A program made the translations under genes and the position numbers. From Megasphaera vaginalis (ex Bordigoni et al. 2020) (GTDB lineage: Bacteria > Bacillota > Negativicutes > Veillonellales > Megasphaeraceae), in assembly GCF_900240295.1 (NCBI RefSeq), contig NZ_OEQB01000002.1, forward strand, positions 124,001 through 188,000: a DNA stretch of 64,000 nt, read 5' to 3'. How positions within the stretch are numbered: position 1 is the first letter of the stretch; each line of letters starts with the position of its first letter. Below are positions 26,907 to 35,651 of this stretch, one piece after another. The notes below the pieces were generated by a model. That model worked only from the letters and a program-made list of their open reading frames with translations. It was not told the origin of the DNA and searched no databases.

Positions 26907-27842
26907 ATGAAGGTATTTGTGACGGGTGTGACCGGGCAACTTGGACATGATGTGATGAACGAATTGGCTAAACGGGGGTATGAAGGAATCGGAAGTGCCG
27001 TAGAACCTGTTTATACAGGCATTCAGGACGGTACGGCGGTTACCAGGATGCCGTATATTTCCTTGGATATCACGAATCAGTCGGACGTAAGGGCTGTGTT
27101 GGAGAATGTCCGCCCTGATGTGATTATCCATTGTGCGGCATGGACGGCCGTCGATGCGGCGGAGGATGAAGATAAAAAAGCGCTGGTGAAGGCGATTAAC
27201 GTGGATGGCACCAGATATATCGCGGAAGAAGCAAAGAAGTTAAATGCCAAGATGGTTTATATCAGTACGGATTATGTGTTCAACGGTCAGGGAACGAAGC
27301 CTTGGGAACCGGATTGCAAAGAGTACGCACCGCTTAATGTATATGGGGAAACAAAGCTTGGTGGAGAGCTGGCGGTTTCAGAACTGCTGGAGAGATATTT
27401 CATTATCCGTATCGCGTGGGTGTTTGGCACGAACGGAAAAAATTTCATCAAGACGATGCTGAATGTGGGGAAGACGCACGAGGAGGTTCGTGTTGTTGAT
27501 GATCAGGTCGGGACGCCTACATATACGTTAGATCTTGCCCGTCTCTTGGTGGATATGGTGGAAACAGAAAAATATGGTTATTACCATGCGACGAATGAGG
27601 GTGGCTTTATTTCCTGGTATGATTTTACCGTGGAAATATTTAAGCAGGCCGGATATACGACAAGGGTTGTGCCGGTTACGACAAAGGAATATGGAGTTTC
27701 CAAAGCAGCACGGCCGTTTAACAGCCGGTTGGATAAACAGAAGCTTGTGGATTATGGCTTTACACCGTTGCCGGACTGGAAAGATGCATTGAAACGATAC
27801 TTGCAAGTAGTTGCGGATCGTCGGGAAGGCAGGGAGAAGTGA
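26907..27842 (+). CDS. rmlD: dTDP-4-dehydrorhamnose reductase
   Basis: 311 residues. MKVFVTGVTGQLGHDVMNEL, DITNQSDVRAVLENVRPDVIIHCAAWTAVD, YISTDYVFNGQG and the Y-x-x-x-K in YGETKLGGE are standard. It reduces the epimerised keto sugar to dTDP-L-rhamnose. GGAGG lies 8 bases before the ATG, and rmlC begins 3 bases after the stop. Confidence 0.95.
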   Translation: MKVFVTGVTGQLGHDVMNELAKRGYEGIGSAVEPVYTGIQDGTAVTRMPYISLDITNQSDVRAVLENVRPDVIIHCAAWTAVDAAEDEDKKALVKAINVDGTRYIAEEAKKLNAKMVYISTDYVFNGQGTKPWEPDCKEYAPLNVYGETKLGGELAVSELLERYFIIRIAWVFGTNGKNFIKTMLNVGKTHEEVRVVDDQVGTPTYTLDLARLLVDMVETEKYGYYHATNEGGFISWYDFTVEIFKQAGYTTRVVPVTTKEYGVSKAARPFNSRLDKQKLVDYGFTPLPDWKDALKRYLQVVADRREGREK

Positions 27843-27845
27843 CAT

Positions 27846-28454
27846 ATGGGGCAGATAAGAGTAGAAAAAAATGTAGGCGGTATCGAAGGGCTGTGTGTAA
27901 TCACACCGGCGATCCATGGGGATGATCGCGGGTATTTCATGGAAACTTATAATCAGAGGGATATGGAAGAAGCCGGTTTCCATATCCGTTTTGTTCAGGA
28001 TAACCAGTCTATGAGTAAAAAAGGCGTCCTGCGCGGACTTCATTTCCAGAAACATTTTCCTCAGTGCAAGCTGGTGCGTGCTATCCGTGGCAGCGTTTTT
28101 GATGTTGCCGTAGATTTACGTTCCGAGTCTGTCACCTATGGAAAGTGGCATGGCATCGAATTGACTGCGGAAAATAGAAAGCAGTTCCTCATTCCTGAAG
28201 GGTTCGCCCATGGATTCTTGGTACTTAGTGCGGAAGCGGAGTTCTGCTATAAGGTGAATGATTTCTGGCATGCAAATGATGAGGGCGGTCTGGCATGGAA
28301 TGATCCTGAAATAGGTATCATATGGCCTCAGCTGCAGGGAGAATATGCGGGAAATGCCGCAAGTGGCGGATATGCCATGGAAGATGGCACGCCACTCAAT
28401 TTGAGCGACAAAGATCAGAAATGGCTGGGACTTAAGGATACGTTTAAGTTCTAA
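27846..28454 (+). CDS. rmlC: dTDP-4-dehydrorhamnose 3,5-epimerase
   Basis: 202-residue cupin-fold epimerase: GYFMETYNQRDMEEAGF, QDNQSMSKKGVLRGLHFQ with the catalytic His, VRAIRGSVFDVAVDLR and PEGFAHGFLVLS. It converts dTDP-4-keto-6-deoxyglucose to the L-lyxo form used by RmlD. Closely packed with rmlD. Confidence 0.96.
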   Translation: MGQIRVEKNVGGIEGLCVITPAIHGDDRGYFMETYNQRDMEEAGFHIRFVQDNQSMSKKGVLRGLHFQKHFPQCKLVRAIRGSVFDVAVDLRSESVTYGKWHGIELTAENRKQFLIPEGFAHGFLVLSAEAEFCYKVNDFWHANDEGGLAWNDPEIGIIWPQLQGEYAGNAASGGYAMEDGTPLNLSDKDQKWLGLKDTFKF

Positions 28455-28513
28455 GTGATGAGGTTCCGGCAATGCAAGCGCGGGAATAGTTTATAAGATA
28501 AAAGGGGCATATT

Positions 28514-29434
28514 ATGAAAATTTTAGTGACCGGCGGGGCGGGGTTTATTGGATCCCATTTGACGCGGCTGCTGATGGAGCGTGGCGAGGATGTCATTGTG
28601 TTGGATAATCTGGCTACCGGGCTTCGGGAGAATCTGCCTGCTGGGGTGATTCTGCTGGAGGCGGATGTTTGCAGTGAAGGAGCACGCAAGCTGATGGCGG
28701 CCGGCGGCTTTGATGCCATTGTTCATCTGGCGGCGCAGACGATGGTGGACGCCTCTATCCGGGATCCGCTGTATGATGAACGGAATAATATCGGCGGCAT
28801 GGTGAATGTGCTGGAAGCGGCCAGGACGGGCGGTGTGAAGCGTGTCGTATTTTCTTCCACGGCGGCCGTTTACGGGGATGTGCCTGAAAGTGCGCTTCCG
28901 ATACGGGAAGACCGGACGGCGAGTCCGTTGTCTTTCTATGGGCTCAGCAAAGTGGTTTCCGAAAAGTATATGGAGCTGTACCATCAGCTGTACGGTCTGG
29001 ATTATGTGGTGCTCCGTTTTGCCAATGTTTTTGGCGAGCGTCAGGGAGAAGGCGGAGAAGGCGGAGTTATCAGCATATTTACAAAGAAGATTGCCTACGG
29101 GGAAGGAATTTCTATTTTTGGTGATGGCAATCAGACGAGGGATTTCATTTATGCCGGCGATATTGCCAGTGGGATTTATGCAGCGCTCAAAACGGATCGG
29201 GTGAATGAGGTATATAATCTCAGCACGGAAACGGAAACCAGTCTGAAGGAGCTGGTGCAATTGCTGGGCGATGTGGCAGGGAAGCCGATTCAACCGGAAT
29301 TTTCCGCACCTCGTGAAGGAGATATTTACCGCTCTGTCTTGTCCAACCGGAAGGCGATGGAAGCCTTGAGGTGGAAGCCGGAAATGCCGATGAAGGAAGC
29401 CTTACGGCGCACATATGGGCATTTTCTGAAATAA
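28514..29434 (+). CDS. NAD-dependent nucleotide-sugar epimerase (GalE-like)
   Basis: 306 residues, extended SDR: MKILVTGGAGFIGSHLTRLL, HLAAQTMVDASIRDP, SSTAAVYGDVPES, catalytic tyrosine in SFYGLSKVVSEKYM and RFANVFGERQG. It resembles the UDP-glucose/UDP-GlcNAc 4-epimerases of Gram-positive capsule loci and could supply UDP-Gal or UDP-GalNAc. Higher GC than the 13-24 kb part, closer to the genome core. Confidence 0.9.
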   Translation: MKILVTGGAGFIGSHLTRLLMERGEDVIVLDNLATGLRENLPAGVILLEADVCSEGARKLMAAGGFDAIVHLAAQTMVDASIRDPLYDERNNIGGMVNVLEAARTGGVKRVVFSSTAAVYGDVPESALPIREDRTASPLSFYGLSKVVSEKYMELYHQLYGLDYVVLRFANVFGERQGEGGEGGVISIFTKKIAYGEGISIFGDGNQTRDFIYAGDIASGIYAALKTDRVNEVYNLSTETETSLKELVQLLGDVAGKPIQPEFSAPREGDIYRSVLSNRKAMEALRWKPEMPMKEALRRTYGHFLK

Positions 29435-29462
29435 TTCATATATAGATGGGAGAAAGAAGTAT

Positions 29463-30233
29463 TTGCAGATGGTGGCAATCAGTCGGGAAGAGGTCAGAAA
29501 TAAATTTAATACGTATCTGTCCCGGTTTGACCAGACAGATGAAGCCATCCGGTTGAAGCTCGTCCATTCTTTTAAAGTGGGCGGGCTTTGTGCATGCATC
29601 ACGGAAAGTCTGGGCTTGCCCCGCAGTGACGTAGATCTGGCATGGTTGATCGGCCTGCTCCATGATATTGGGCGGTTCGAGCAGGTGAGAAGGTACCATA
29701 CGTTTGTTGACGGTCATTCTATGGATCATGCCGGGTATGGCGCTTCTTATTTGTTTTCAGAGGGACATATTCGCGATTTTCTTTCTGATGACGCGGCGGA
29801 TGATATCATCCGCGAAGCGGTCGGACAGCACAGCGCTTATCGCCTGGAGGTGGATTTGACGGAAAGGCAACGGTTATTCTGCCAGATTGTCCGTGATGCG
29901 GATAAGATCGATATTTTCCGTGTCTATGCGGTGTACGCTTTCGGCAAGAAGAATATGCTCCATGTCAATATTTCTGATTTGGAAACATCAGCTGTTTCGG
30001 AACCTGTCATGGAAGCGGCACGCCGTCGGAAAGCGGTTCCCGCCGAACTTGCCCAGACGACGATCGACTTTTATGTAGGCATGCTTTGCCTGTATTTTGA
30101 GCTTGTTTATCCGATCAGTCCGGAAATTGTCAGGGAGCAGGGAAATTACAGGAAGCTTTTGGCGGTTCATTCCCGGAATGAGGAGACGGAAGAACGGTTA
30201 AATGAACTGCACCGTTTGATTGGCGAGGTATAG
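29463..30233 (+). CDS. HD-domain metal-dependent hydrolase
   Basis: 256 residues. HD superfamily metal sites: His in LVHSFKVG, the HD pair in GLLHDIGRFEQ (about residue 67), then DGHSMDHAGYGASYLF, AVGQHSAYR and the distal Asp in IVRDADKIDIFR. This pattern fits HD phosphohydrolases acting on nucleotides; the substrate is unknown. TTG start at 29463 or ATG 29469, with GGGAGAAAG upstream. It trails the epimerase by 28 bases and may be cotranscribed with it. Confidence 0.85.
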   Translation: MQMVAISREEVRNKFNTYLSRFDQTDEAIRLKLVHSFKVGGLCACITESLGLPRSDVDLAWLIGLLHDIGRFEQVRRYHTFVDGHSMDHAGYGASYLFSEGHIRDFLSDDAADDIIREAVGQHSAYRLEVDLTERQRLFCQIVRDADKIDIFRVYAVYAFGKKNMLHVNISDLETSAVSEPVMEAARRRKAVPAELAQTTIDFYVGMLCLYFELVYPISPEIVREQGNYRKLLAVHSRNEETEERLNELHRLIGEV

Positions 30234-30337
30234 GCTGGAGTTTTACAAGCGTTGCGAAAGAAATAATTGGACAGACAAAACAGATTGTGGTTTTTCAGCA
30301 GGAGCTGAACGAGCACAATCTGTTTGTTTTGCCTTAT

Positions 30338-31269
30338 TTAATATATGCAGTGGTTTTGCGCAGGAGGATGTTGTCCATTTTTTATGCCTGTGTCTTCTGC
30401 GTTGAATCCGCAGTTGGCTTCCGCGATGAGGTCTTTCATCGGTACGAAGGCGGCTTTGGCGAGGAAAATTCTGCTCTGCCGAAGTTGTTGTTGCTTAGAT
30501 CGCAAGCTGTAAGGAAATCCGGCTTATCTGCAAAGTCAGCGGGACCCTGTATGCCGTTCCGGCGGGCTGTATATATGGCTGTACTGGTCAGTGATGTCAT
30601 TTCCGGAATAGCTGCCCGGCTGTAAATATAATTTACGCTGATGGAATAGGCCTTCGGCTGGGGATGGAGGACCTTTCTGTAAGAAATACGGCGATTAAAA
30701 CTGTACGTTTTTTCATTGTTTAACGAAAGGATGCGAAGATTTTTGATATATTTTTCGTGGGCATTCCCTTTCGGCGTGACGCAGTAGGAACCGGCAAAGC
30801 CATAGGGTTTACAGATATGGCTGACAGGACCGGCGCCCTTACCGGCATAGATGTGGGCTTCCCATTTTCCGGAACCTTGTAAATTAGGAAACGTAAGATA
30901 CGGGTACTCCCCTTCCTCTTTACCCTGATTCATCATGACGTCTTTACCCATCGGGGACAAGGTGTCGGACGCCACCTCATAATACATGGAACCGCCGGAG
31001 GCGAGGGCTCCCGGATTTAGAATACCGCGTTTTGCGGCTACGATCTGCGCAAGAGCAGGGGACTGGGATTGGATGATACCGACAATCGTGCCAACGGGCC
31101 TGCAATTCGGCCAATAGGAATGTACTGTGAATAGGTATATCACCATTTCGAGGAATGTAAAGAAAGATATATATATGTTATTACAATGAGAAGCGCGTTC
31201 AAGCATCCCTTGATTACGTTGCCTGATCGAATATCGAGACAAGAAGGCATCTGCATAGAAAAACGCCAA
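30338..31269 (-). pseudogene. Broken minus-strand gene of unknown function
   Basis: An open frame from about 31269 to 30436 reads protein-like only after roughly 31100 (SGGSMYYEVASDTLSPMGKD, SGKWEAHIYAGKGAGPVSH, GPADFADKPDFLTACDLSNNN). Near 30450-30470 the likely continuation moves to another frame (RIFLAKAAFVPMKDLIAEAN, then a stop at 30338-30340). No start with a ribosome site or signal peptide is visible, so the 5' end is also lost or rearranged. The AFVPMKDLIAEA segment is faintly like stalk-domain (copper amine oxidase N-terminal) proteins of Negativicutes; I do not assign a function. Confidence 0.4.
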
Positions 31270-31455
31270 CGATTTCTTGCCGGAGTAAATAGCCTAATGT
31301 TGGGTGACACTTCATCAAACGCCCTCTTTTTTTCATTGCAGGAAAGGGTCGGCGCTTTCAGCCGGAAGCATGCGCGGAGCGAATTCATCATAATAGGTTA
31401 AATTTAAGATATAACGTTTAACTTTAAAACAATTTAAAATTATTAAAGTTTTTCC
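31270..31455. other. Non-coding spacer before the T-box promoter
   Basis: About 190 bases that become strongly AT-rich toward 31455. A short open frame across 31186-31401 has no ribosome site and no recognisable composition. No repeat or RNA structure was recognised. Confidence 0.4.
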
Positions 31456-31484
31456 TTGACAAGGAGTCTTCTTCCGTGGATAAT
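31456..31484 (+). promoter_or_regulatory. Promoter of the T-box leader
   Basis: TTGACA (31456-31461), 17-base spacer, GATAAT (31479-31484): a near-consensus vegetative promoter starting transcription about 31491. Confidence 0.85.
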
Positions 31485-31490
31485 AAAAAG

Positions 31491-31783
31491 CAACTTTCCA
31501 AACAATTGCATCTGCGGCATAATTGCCGCTATAGACGATGAACGGGAAGAGCGCATTTTCACGGTGTAAAGAGAGTCCGTATTTGGTGAAAGCGGATCAC
31601 ATGGAGTGTGGCTGACATCGCCCGGGAGTTTCGGCGTCGACTTATTTTTCTAGAGAATATGAGGCGCAGACGTGTTTCAGCGTTAATGAACGTCTTGTCG
31701 GACAATGAGTATAATGACAGGGTGGTACCGCGTACATCGCCCCTGTCGCCGTTTCTTCGGAAATGGCGGCAGGTGTTTTTTTT
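31491..31783 (+). promoter_or_regulatory. T-box riboswitch, specifier probably AUC (isoleucine)
   Basis: The tRNA-acceptor-binding T-box AGGGTGGTACCGCG (31719-31732) is a perfect consensus. Stem I shows AGAGAG (31570-31575), the distal GGTGAA loop (31585-31590) and a base helix CGGG (31543-31546)/CCCG (31621-31624). In the internal loop the order GAC-AUC-G places AUC (31617-31619) at the specifier position, read by tRNA-Ile. A GC-rich terminator hairpin (31742-31773) with eight T follows. Uncharged tRNA should open the antiterminator and raise expression of the MFS gene. The T-box call is firm, the specifier less so. Confidence 0.92.
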
Positions 31784-31835
31784 AACAATTTTTGGAAAGC
31801 AGGGGGAATATTGTCATACAGAGGGGGATGTAGTG

Positions 31836-33146
31836 ATGGAACGAGTATTGGAGAACAGAGCTGTACAGGCCGTAATGACGAACTTTCGCTGGAAGGTCGC
31901 CTTTCTTATTTTTATGATCAGCTTTGTCGCGTATATGGATCGTGTCAATTTGTCTGTCGCCACGCCGGTTATTATGCAGGAATTCGGTTTTACAAAAATG
32001 GATATGGGCTTTATTCAGACCTGCTTTTTTGCCGGGTATGCGCTGATGCAGGTGCCGGGCGGTATGTTGGCTGAAAGGCTGGGGCTGCGCCGGACGGGCG
32101 CGCTGGCCATTCTCTGGTGGTCCGTATTTACGGCGTTGACGGCCTTGGCGAAAGGGAAGATCAGCTTTGCCGCCGTGCGGTTGCTGTTCGGTCTCGGCGA
32201 AGGCCCGGTTTTTCCGTCTTTAGGCGCGGCGACGTTCAACTGGTTCAACCGACATGAAAAAGGCAAGGCCAGTTCGTCGATTCTGCTCGGCACTTTTTTC
32301 GGTCCCGTCGTCGGCCCAGCCGTGACGGTGGCGTTGATGGCAGCTTTCGGCTGGCATGCCGTGTTCTTGCTTTTCGGCGCAGTCGGTGTCCTGCTTGCTT
32401 ATGTTTGGCATCATTTTGTCGTTGACAATCCGGCTGACAGCCCTTATGTAAATGAGCTGGAAGCCGATTATATCCATCAAGGGCGCAGCGCGGCCGCAAC
32501 GGGAAAAACGGTAGCTCCGTGGGGAACTTTTCTTCGTTCGTCCCAATTCTGGGCCGTCGGCATTCAGTTTATGGTTGTCGACTACATCATGTATGTGTTT
32601 TTATCTTGGCTGCCGCTGTATCTGACGGAAGTGCACGGCTTATCGTTGAAAACGATGGGGATCTGGGCTTCTTTCCCCTGGGTTGCGTTAATGGCCATGG
32701 TTTTTGTTGCCGGGTTCATCTCCGATAAGATGGCTAACGGCGCAAACAGCGAACGCCAATATTCCATGCGTACCGTAACGGCAATGGCCGGTGTCGCCGT
32801 CTGTTCTCTCGGCCTTTACATTGCGGCTCATACGCCGAGTGCGGCGATGAATATTTTCTGGATGTCCGTTTCGTTGGGAGCCTTGGGATTTTCCATGAGC
32901 GCCAGCTGGTCGACGGTGATCTCGTTAGGCGGTCAGTATACCGGCTCCGTTTCGGGCTGGATGAATCTTTGGGGAAATATCGGCGGCGTTCTGGCCCCGA
33001 TTGTAACGGCCTATTTCGTTACCAATTACGGTTGGAATGAAGCCTTTACGGCTACGTCTCTTTTCGGCATCGTCGCCGTCGTCTGCTGGTTTTTCGTCAA
33101 ACCGGGAAAAATGCTGGTTCCGAAAAAAAGGCCGGCAGCGGAATAA
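31836..33146 (+). CDS. MFS transporter, anion:cation symporter-like
   Basis: 436 residues, twelve membrane segments. SFVAYMDRVNLSVATPVIMQEFG in helix 1, the loop 2-3 motif GGMLAERLGLRRTG and RLLFGLGEGPVFPSLGAATFNWF are those of the ACS group (hexuronate/galactonate/organic-anion importers). ATG 31836 is 8 bases after GGGGGA; the frame stays open far upstream but that part is the T-box. T-box control implies a link to amino-acid supply, so the cargo may be an amino acid, its keto acid or a precursor rather than a sugar acid. Confidence 0.87.
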   Translation: MERVLENRAVQAVMTNFRWKVAFLIFMISFVAYMDRVNLSVATPVIMQEFGFTKMDMGFIQTCFFAGYALMQVPGGMLAERLGLRRTGALAILWWSVFTALTALAKGKISFAAVRLLFGLGEGPVFPSLGAATFNWFNRHEKGKASSSILLGTFFGPVVGPAVTVALMAAFGWHAVFLLFGAVGVLLAYVWHHFVVDNPADSPYVNELEADYIHQGRSAAATGKTVAPWGTFLRSSQFWAVGIQFMVVDYIMYVFLSWLPLYLTEVHGLSLKTMGIWASFPWVALMAMVFVAGFISDKMANGANSERQYSMRTVTAMAGVAVCSLGLYIAAHTPSAAMNIFWMSVSLGALGFSMSASWSTVISLGGQYTGSVSGWMNLWGNIGGVLAPIVTAYFVTNYGWNEAFTATSLFGIVAVVCWFFVKPGKMLVPKKRPAAE

Positions 33147-33178
33147 CGTATAAGATAGGGAATTATGTAGGGGTAAAA

Positions 33179-33208
33179 AAAGAGCATCTTCGGGGGAAGA
33201 TGCTCTTT
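33179..33208. terminator. Bidirectional terminator between MFS gene and glmS
   Basis: Arms AGAGCATCTTC (33181-33191) and GAAGATGCTCT (33196-33206), A-run on the left and T-run on the right, between two convergent genes. Confidence 0.92.
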
Positions 33209-33234
33209 TCGCGTATTACGTTGATGACTGACGT

Positions 33235-35064
33235 TTATTCGACAGTGACCGATTTTGCCAGATTGCGCGGCTTGTCGACATCACAGCCTCTGGTGATAGC
33301 TGCGTAATAAGCCAGAAGTTGGAGCGGGATAACGGCCAGAATCGGCATCAGCAGTTCGTCGATTTCGGGAACGCGAATTACGTGGTCGACATATTTTACA
33401 AGCTCCGTGTCGCCTGCAGCGGCAATGCCGATGACGATGGCGTCCCGGGCTTTGACTTCTTTGATATTGCTCAGCGTCTTTTCATAAACGCTCTTCTGGG
33501 TAGCCAGGGCGATAACGGGGACGCCGTTGACGATCAGCGCCAGCGTACCGTGCTTCAATTCACCGGCGGCGTAAGCTTCTGCGTGAATGTAAGAAATTTC
33601 TTTCAGCTTCAGCGAGCCTTCCATGGCGACGTTATAATCCAGAGAACGGCCGATAAAAAAGGCGTCTTCGTTGAAACCGTATTTCTTGGCGAAGGTCTTG
33701 ATCGGCTCGACGTCTTCCAAGGTGCGGCCGATCTGGTCCGGCAGGTTGCGCAATTCGCCGATCAGGGCCATGAGGCGGTCGGCAGGCTGTGTCTGTTTGA
33801 TGGCGGCCATGTAGAGAGACAGCATGAAAAACGTAACGAGCTGTGTCGTATACGCTTTGGTCGAGGCGACGGCTATTTCCGGGCCGGCCCAGGTATAAAC
33901 GACCTGATCGGCTTCACGGGCGATGGAGGAGCCGACGACGTTGGTTATGGCTAACGTCTTGGCGCCGCGCCGTTTTGCTTCTTTCAACGCCGCCAGGGTG
34001 TCGCTCGTTTCGCCGGACTGGCTGACGACGATGAGCAGTGTTCCCTCATCGATGATCGGATCGCGATAGCGGAATTCGGAAGCGATATCCGTTTCCACCG
34101 GAATGCGGACCAGCTTTTCGATGTACGTCTTGCCGACGAGACCGGCATGGTACGCCGTTCCGCAGGCAACGATAAAAATCTTGCGGAAGCCGTTCAGGTA
34201 AGCGGCGTCCCAGTTCAGTTCATCCATGACGATCCGACTGCCGTCTTTGGAGATGCGGGGCGACGTCGTATCGCGGACAGCTTTCGGCTGTTCGTGGATC
34301 TCTTTGAGCATGAAATGTTCATAACCGCCCTTTTCGGCCGTTTCAGCATTCCACGTTACTTCAAAGATCTTCTTGTCGAGCTTTTCTCCGGAAAGGTCGG
34401 TGACAGTGACGGCGTCCTTGCGGACGACGGCCATCTCTCCGTCGCTTAAGATATACGTTTTCCGCGTCCTGGTAATGATCGCCGGAATATCGGAAGCGAT
34501 GAAATTTTCTCCTTCCCCGAGGCCGACGACAAGAGGATTGTCTTTTTTCGAGCAAATCAGAACGCCGGGATCGGCTTTGGACATAAAGACCAGCGAGTAC
34601 GAGCCGTCAATGCGGTGCAGCACGTTTCGTACGGCCTTTTCAAAATCGCCGGCGTACAGATCAGCCAACAGATGAACGACGACTTCCGTGTCCGTTTCCG
34701 ATTGGAAGACGTGGCCCTTTTTGAGCAACGCTTCCTTCAGAGGCAAATAATTTTCAATAATGCCGTTGTGGACGACGGCGAAATTCCCCGTGCCGTCCGT
34801 GTGGGGGTGCGCGTTGATATCCGACGGACGGCCGTGCGTCGCCCAGCGGGTATGGCCGATGCCGACGGTGCCGACAGGCATGTTGCCGGCAATCTTATCG
34901 ACTAAAGATGCCAGACGGCCGACACATTTTTCCACGCGAATCGTCTGGCCGTCGTCGACGGCGATACCGGAGGAATCGTAGCCGCGGTATTCCAGCTTCG
35001 TCAATCCTTCGATTAAAAACGGGGCAGCCTGTTCATTACCGACGTACCCTAATATTCCGCACAT
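33235..35064 (-). CDS. glmS: Glutamine:fructose-6-phosphate aminotransferase
   Basis: 609 residues. After removal of Met, Cys1 is the glutaminase nucleophile (MCGILGYVG). GHTRWATHGRPSDINAHPH and the class II glutamine amidotransferase domain cover the N-terminal 240 residues; two SIS domains follow (SQSGETSDTLAALKEAK; SLDYNVAMEGSLKLKEISYIHAEAY), and DKPRNLAKSVTVE is the standard C-terminus. It makes glucosamine-6-phosphate for peptidoglycan and surface sugars. Start 35064 has GAGGAGG 9 bases upstream. Expression is controlled by the ribozyme in its leader. Confidence 0.98.
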   Translation of the reverse strand: MCGILGYVGNEQAAPFLIEGLTKLEYRGYDSSGIAVDDGQTIRVEKCVGRLASLVDKIAGNMPVGTVGIGHTRWATHGRPSDINAHPHTDGTGNFAVVHNGIIENYLPLKEALLKKGHVFQSETDTEVVVHLLADLYAGDFEKAVRNVLHRIDGSYSLVFMSKADPGVLICSKKDNPLVVGLGEGENFIASDIPAIITRTRKTYILSDGEMAVVRKDAVTVTDLSGEKLDKKIFEVTWNAETAEKGGYEHFMLKEIHEQPKAVRDTTSPRISKDGSRIVMDELNWDAAYLNGFRKIFIVACGTAYHAGLVGKTYIEKLVRIPVETDIASEFRYRDPIIDEGTLLIVVSQSGETSDTLAALKEAKRRGAKTLAITNVVGSSIAREADQVVYTWAGPEIAVASTKAYTTQLVTFFMLSLYMAAIKQTQPADRLMALIGELRNLPDQIGRTLEDVEPIKTFAKKYGFNEDAFFIGRSLDYNVAMEGSLKLKEISYIHAEAYAAGELKHGTLALIVNGVPVIALATQKSVYEKTLSNIKEVKARDAIVIGIAAAGDTELVKYVDHVIRVPEIDELLMPILAVIPLQLLAYYAAITRGCDVDKPRNLAKSVTVE

Positions 35065-35094
35065 GTGCAAGAACCTCCTCTATAAAATAAAGTA

Positions 35095-35260
35095 GATAAA
35101 GTTCCTGTTGATCTCGAGTCTGCTTTGTCCCCTCCGTTACCGAAGGGCTTTTACAGTTCGTATCGGCAGATCTTGCCGAGAGGCATCCGCTGACTGTTCG
35201 ACGACCTCTTCCTCGTCTTCTTGCCTGAGTGCAAGAGCTAGCGCTGAGACAGATATGCTG
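35095..35260 (-). ncRNA. glmS ribozyme: glmS ribozyme-riboswitch
   Basis: Read on the minus strand, the 5' part is AGCGC-TAGCTC then TTGCACTC-AGGC and GACGAGG (35211-35217). AGCGGATGCCTC (35180-35191) and CTGTAAAAGCCC (35145-35156) follow, in the order and near-identity of the glmS catalytic core. Cleavage is expected between A35245 and G35244. A small hairpin (GACAG..CTGTC) sits just 5' of the site. Glucosamine-6-phosphate is the cofactor for self-cleavage, which destabilises the glmS mRNA. The 3' boundary of the core is approximate. Confidence 0.94.
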
Positions 35261-35351
35261 TCTTTTTAATACGGCGCTGCCGGACATACAGGAAAATGAA
35301 CGGCAACGGCGGAGCAGGGAAATAGTATATAACATTTCCTGATCCTGTCTC

Positions 35352-35380
35352 ATTTTAATAGATTGTCCGATGATAGTCAA
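35352..35380 (-). promoter_or_regulatory. glmS promoter
   Basis: On the minus strand TTGACT (35380-35375), 17-base spacer, TAAAAT (35357-35352). Transcription would start near 35345, giving a leader of about 280 bases that contains the ribozyme. The stretch between here and 35630 on the plus strand shows no gene. Confidence 0.75.
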
Positions 35381-35651
35381 GATAAGCGGCTTCGGCCGGT
35401 TTTTTGCAGCCCTTTCCTGCCGGTCAGAAGGGGAAGATCGGCGGGATAAGACGAGAGAAAATCAGCCCATTGTCACAGTTGTGACACAAAAAGAAGACAA
35501 CAGTTTATCAATTACAGGAAACAGGGACTTTCCGTATATGGATTTTGCAAAAAGCCTAACAAGGGGAAGCTCTTTATGATAAAATGAATGAACAATTAAA
35601 GATAGGAAGAAGATCGTGTAAGCGCTTAGCGTAAGAAAGGAGACTACTATC

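Noticed and set aside
31608-31835. Upstream extension of the MFS transporter frame
   Set aside because: The stretch is the T-box leader with its consensus motif and terminator; the first ATG with a ribosome site is at 31836.
35271-35280. Second AGCGCC word on the minus strand as the glmS ribozyme cleavage site
   Set aside because: It is not followed by the TTGCACTC/GACGAGG core; the copy at 35241-35245 is.
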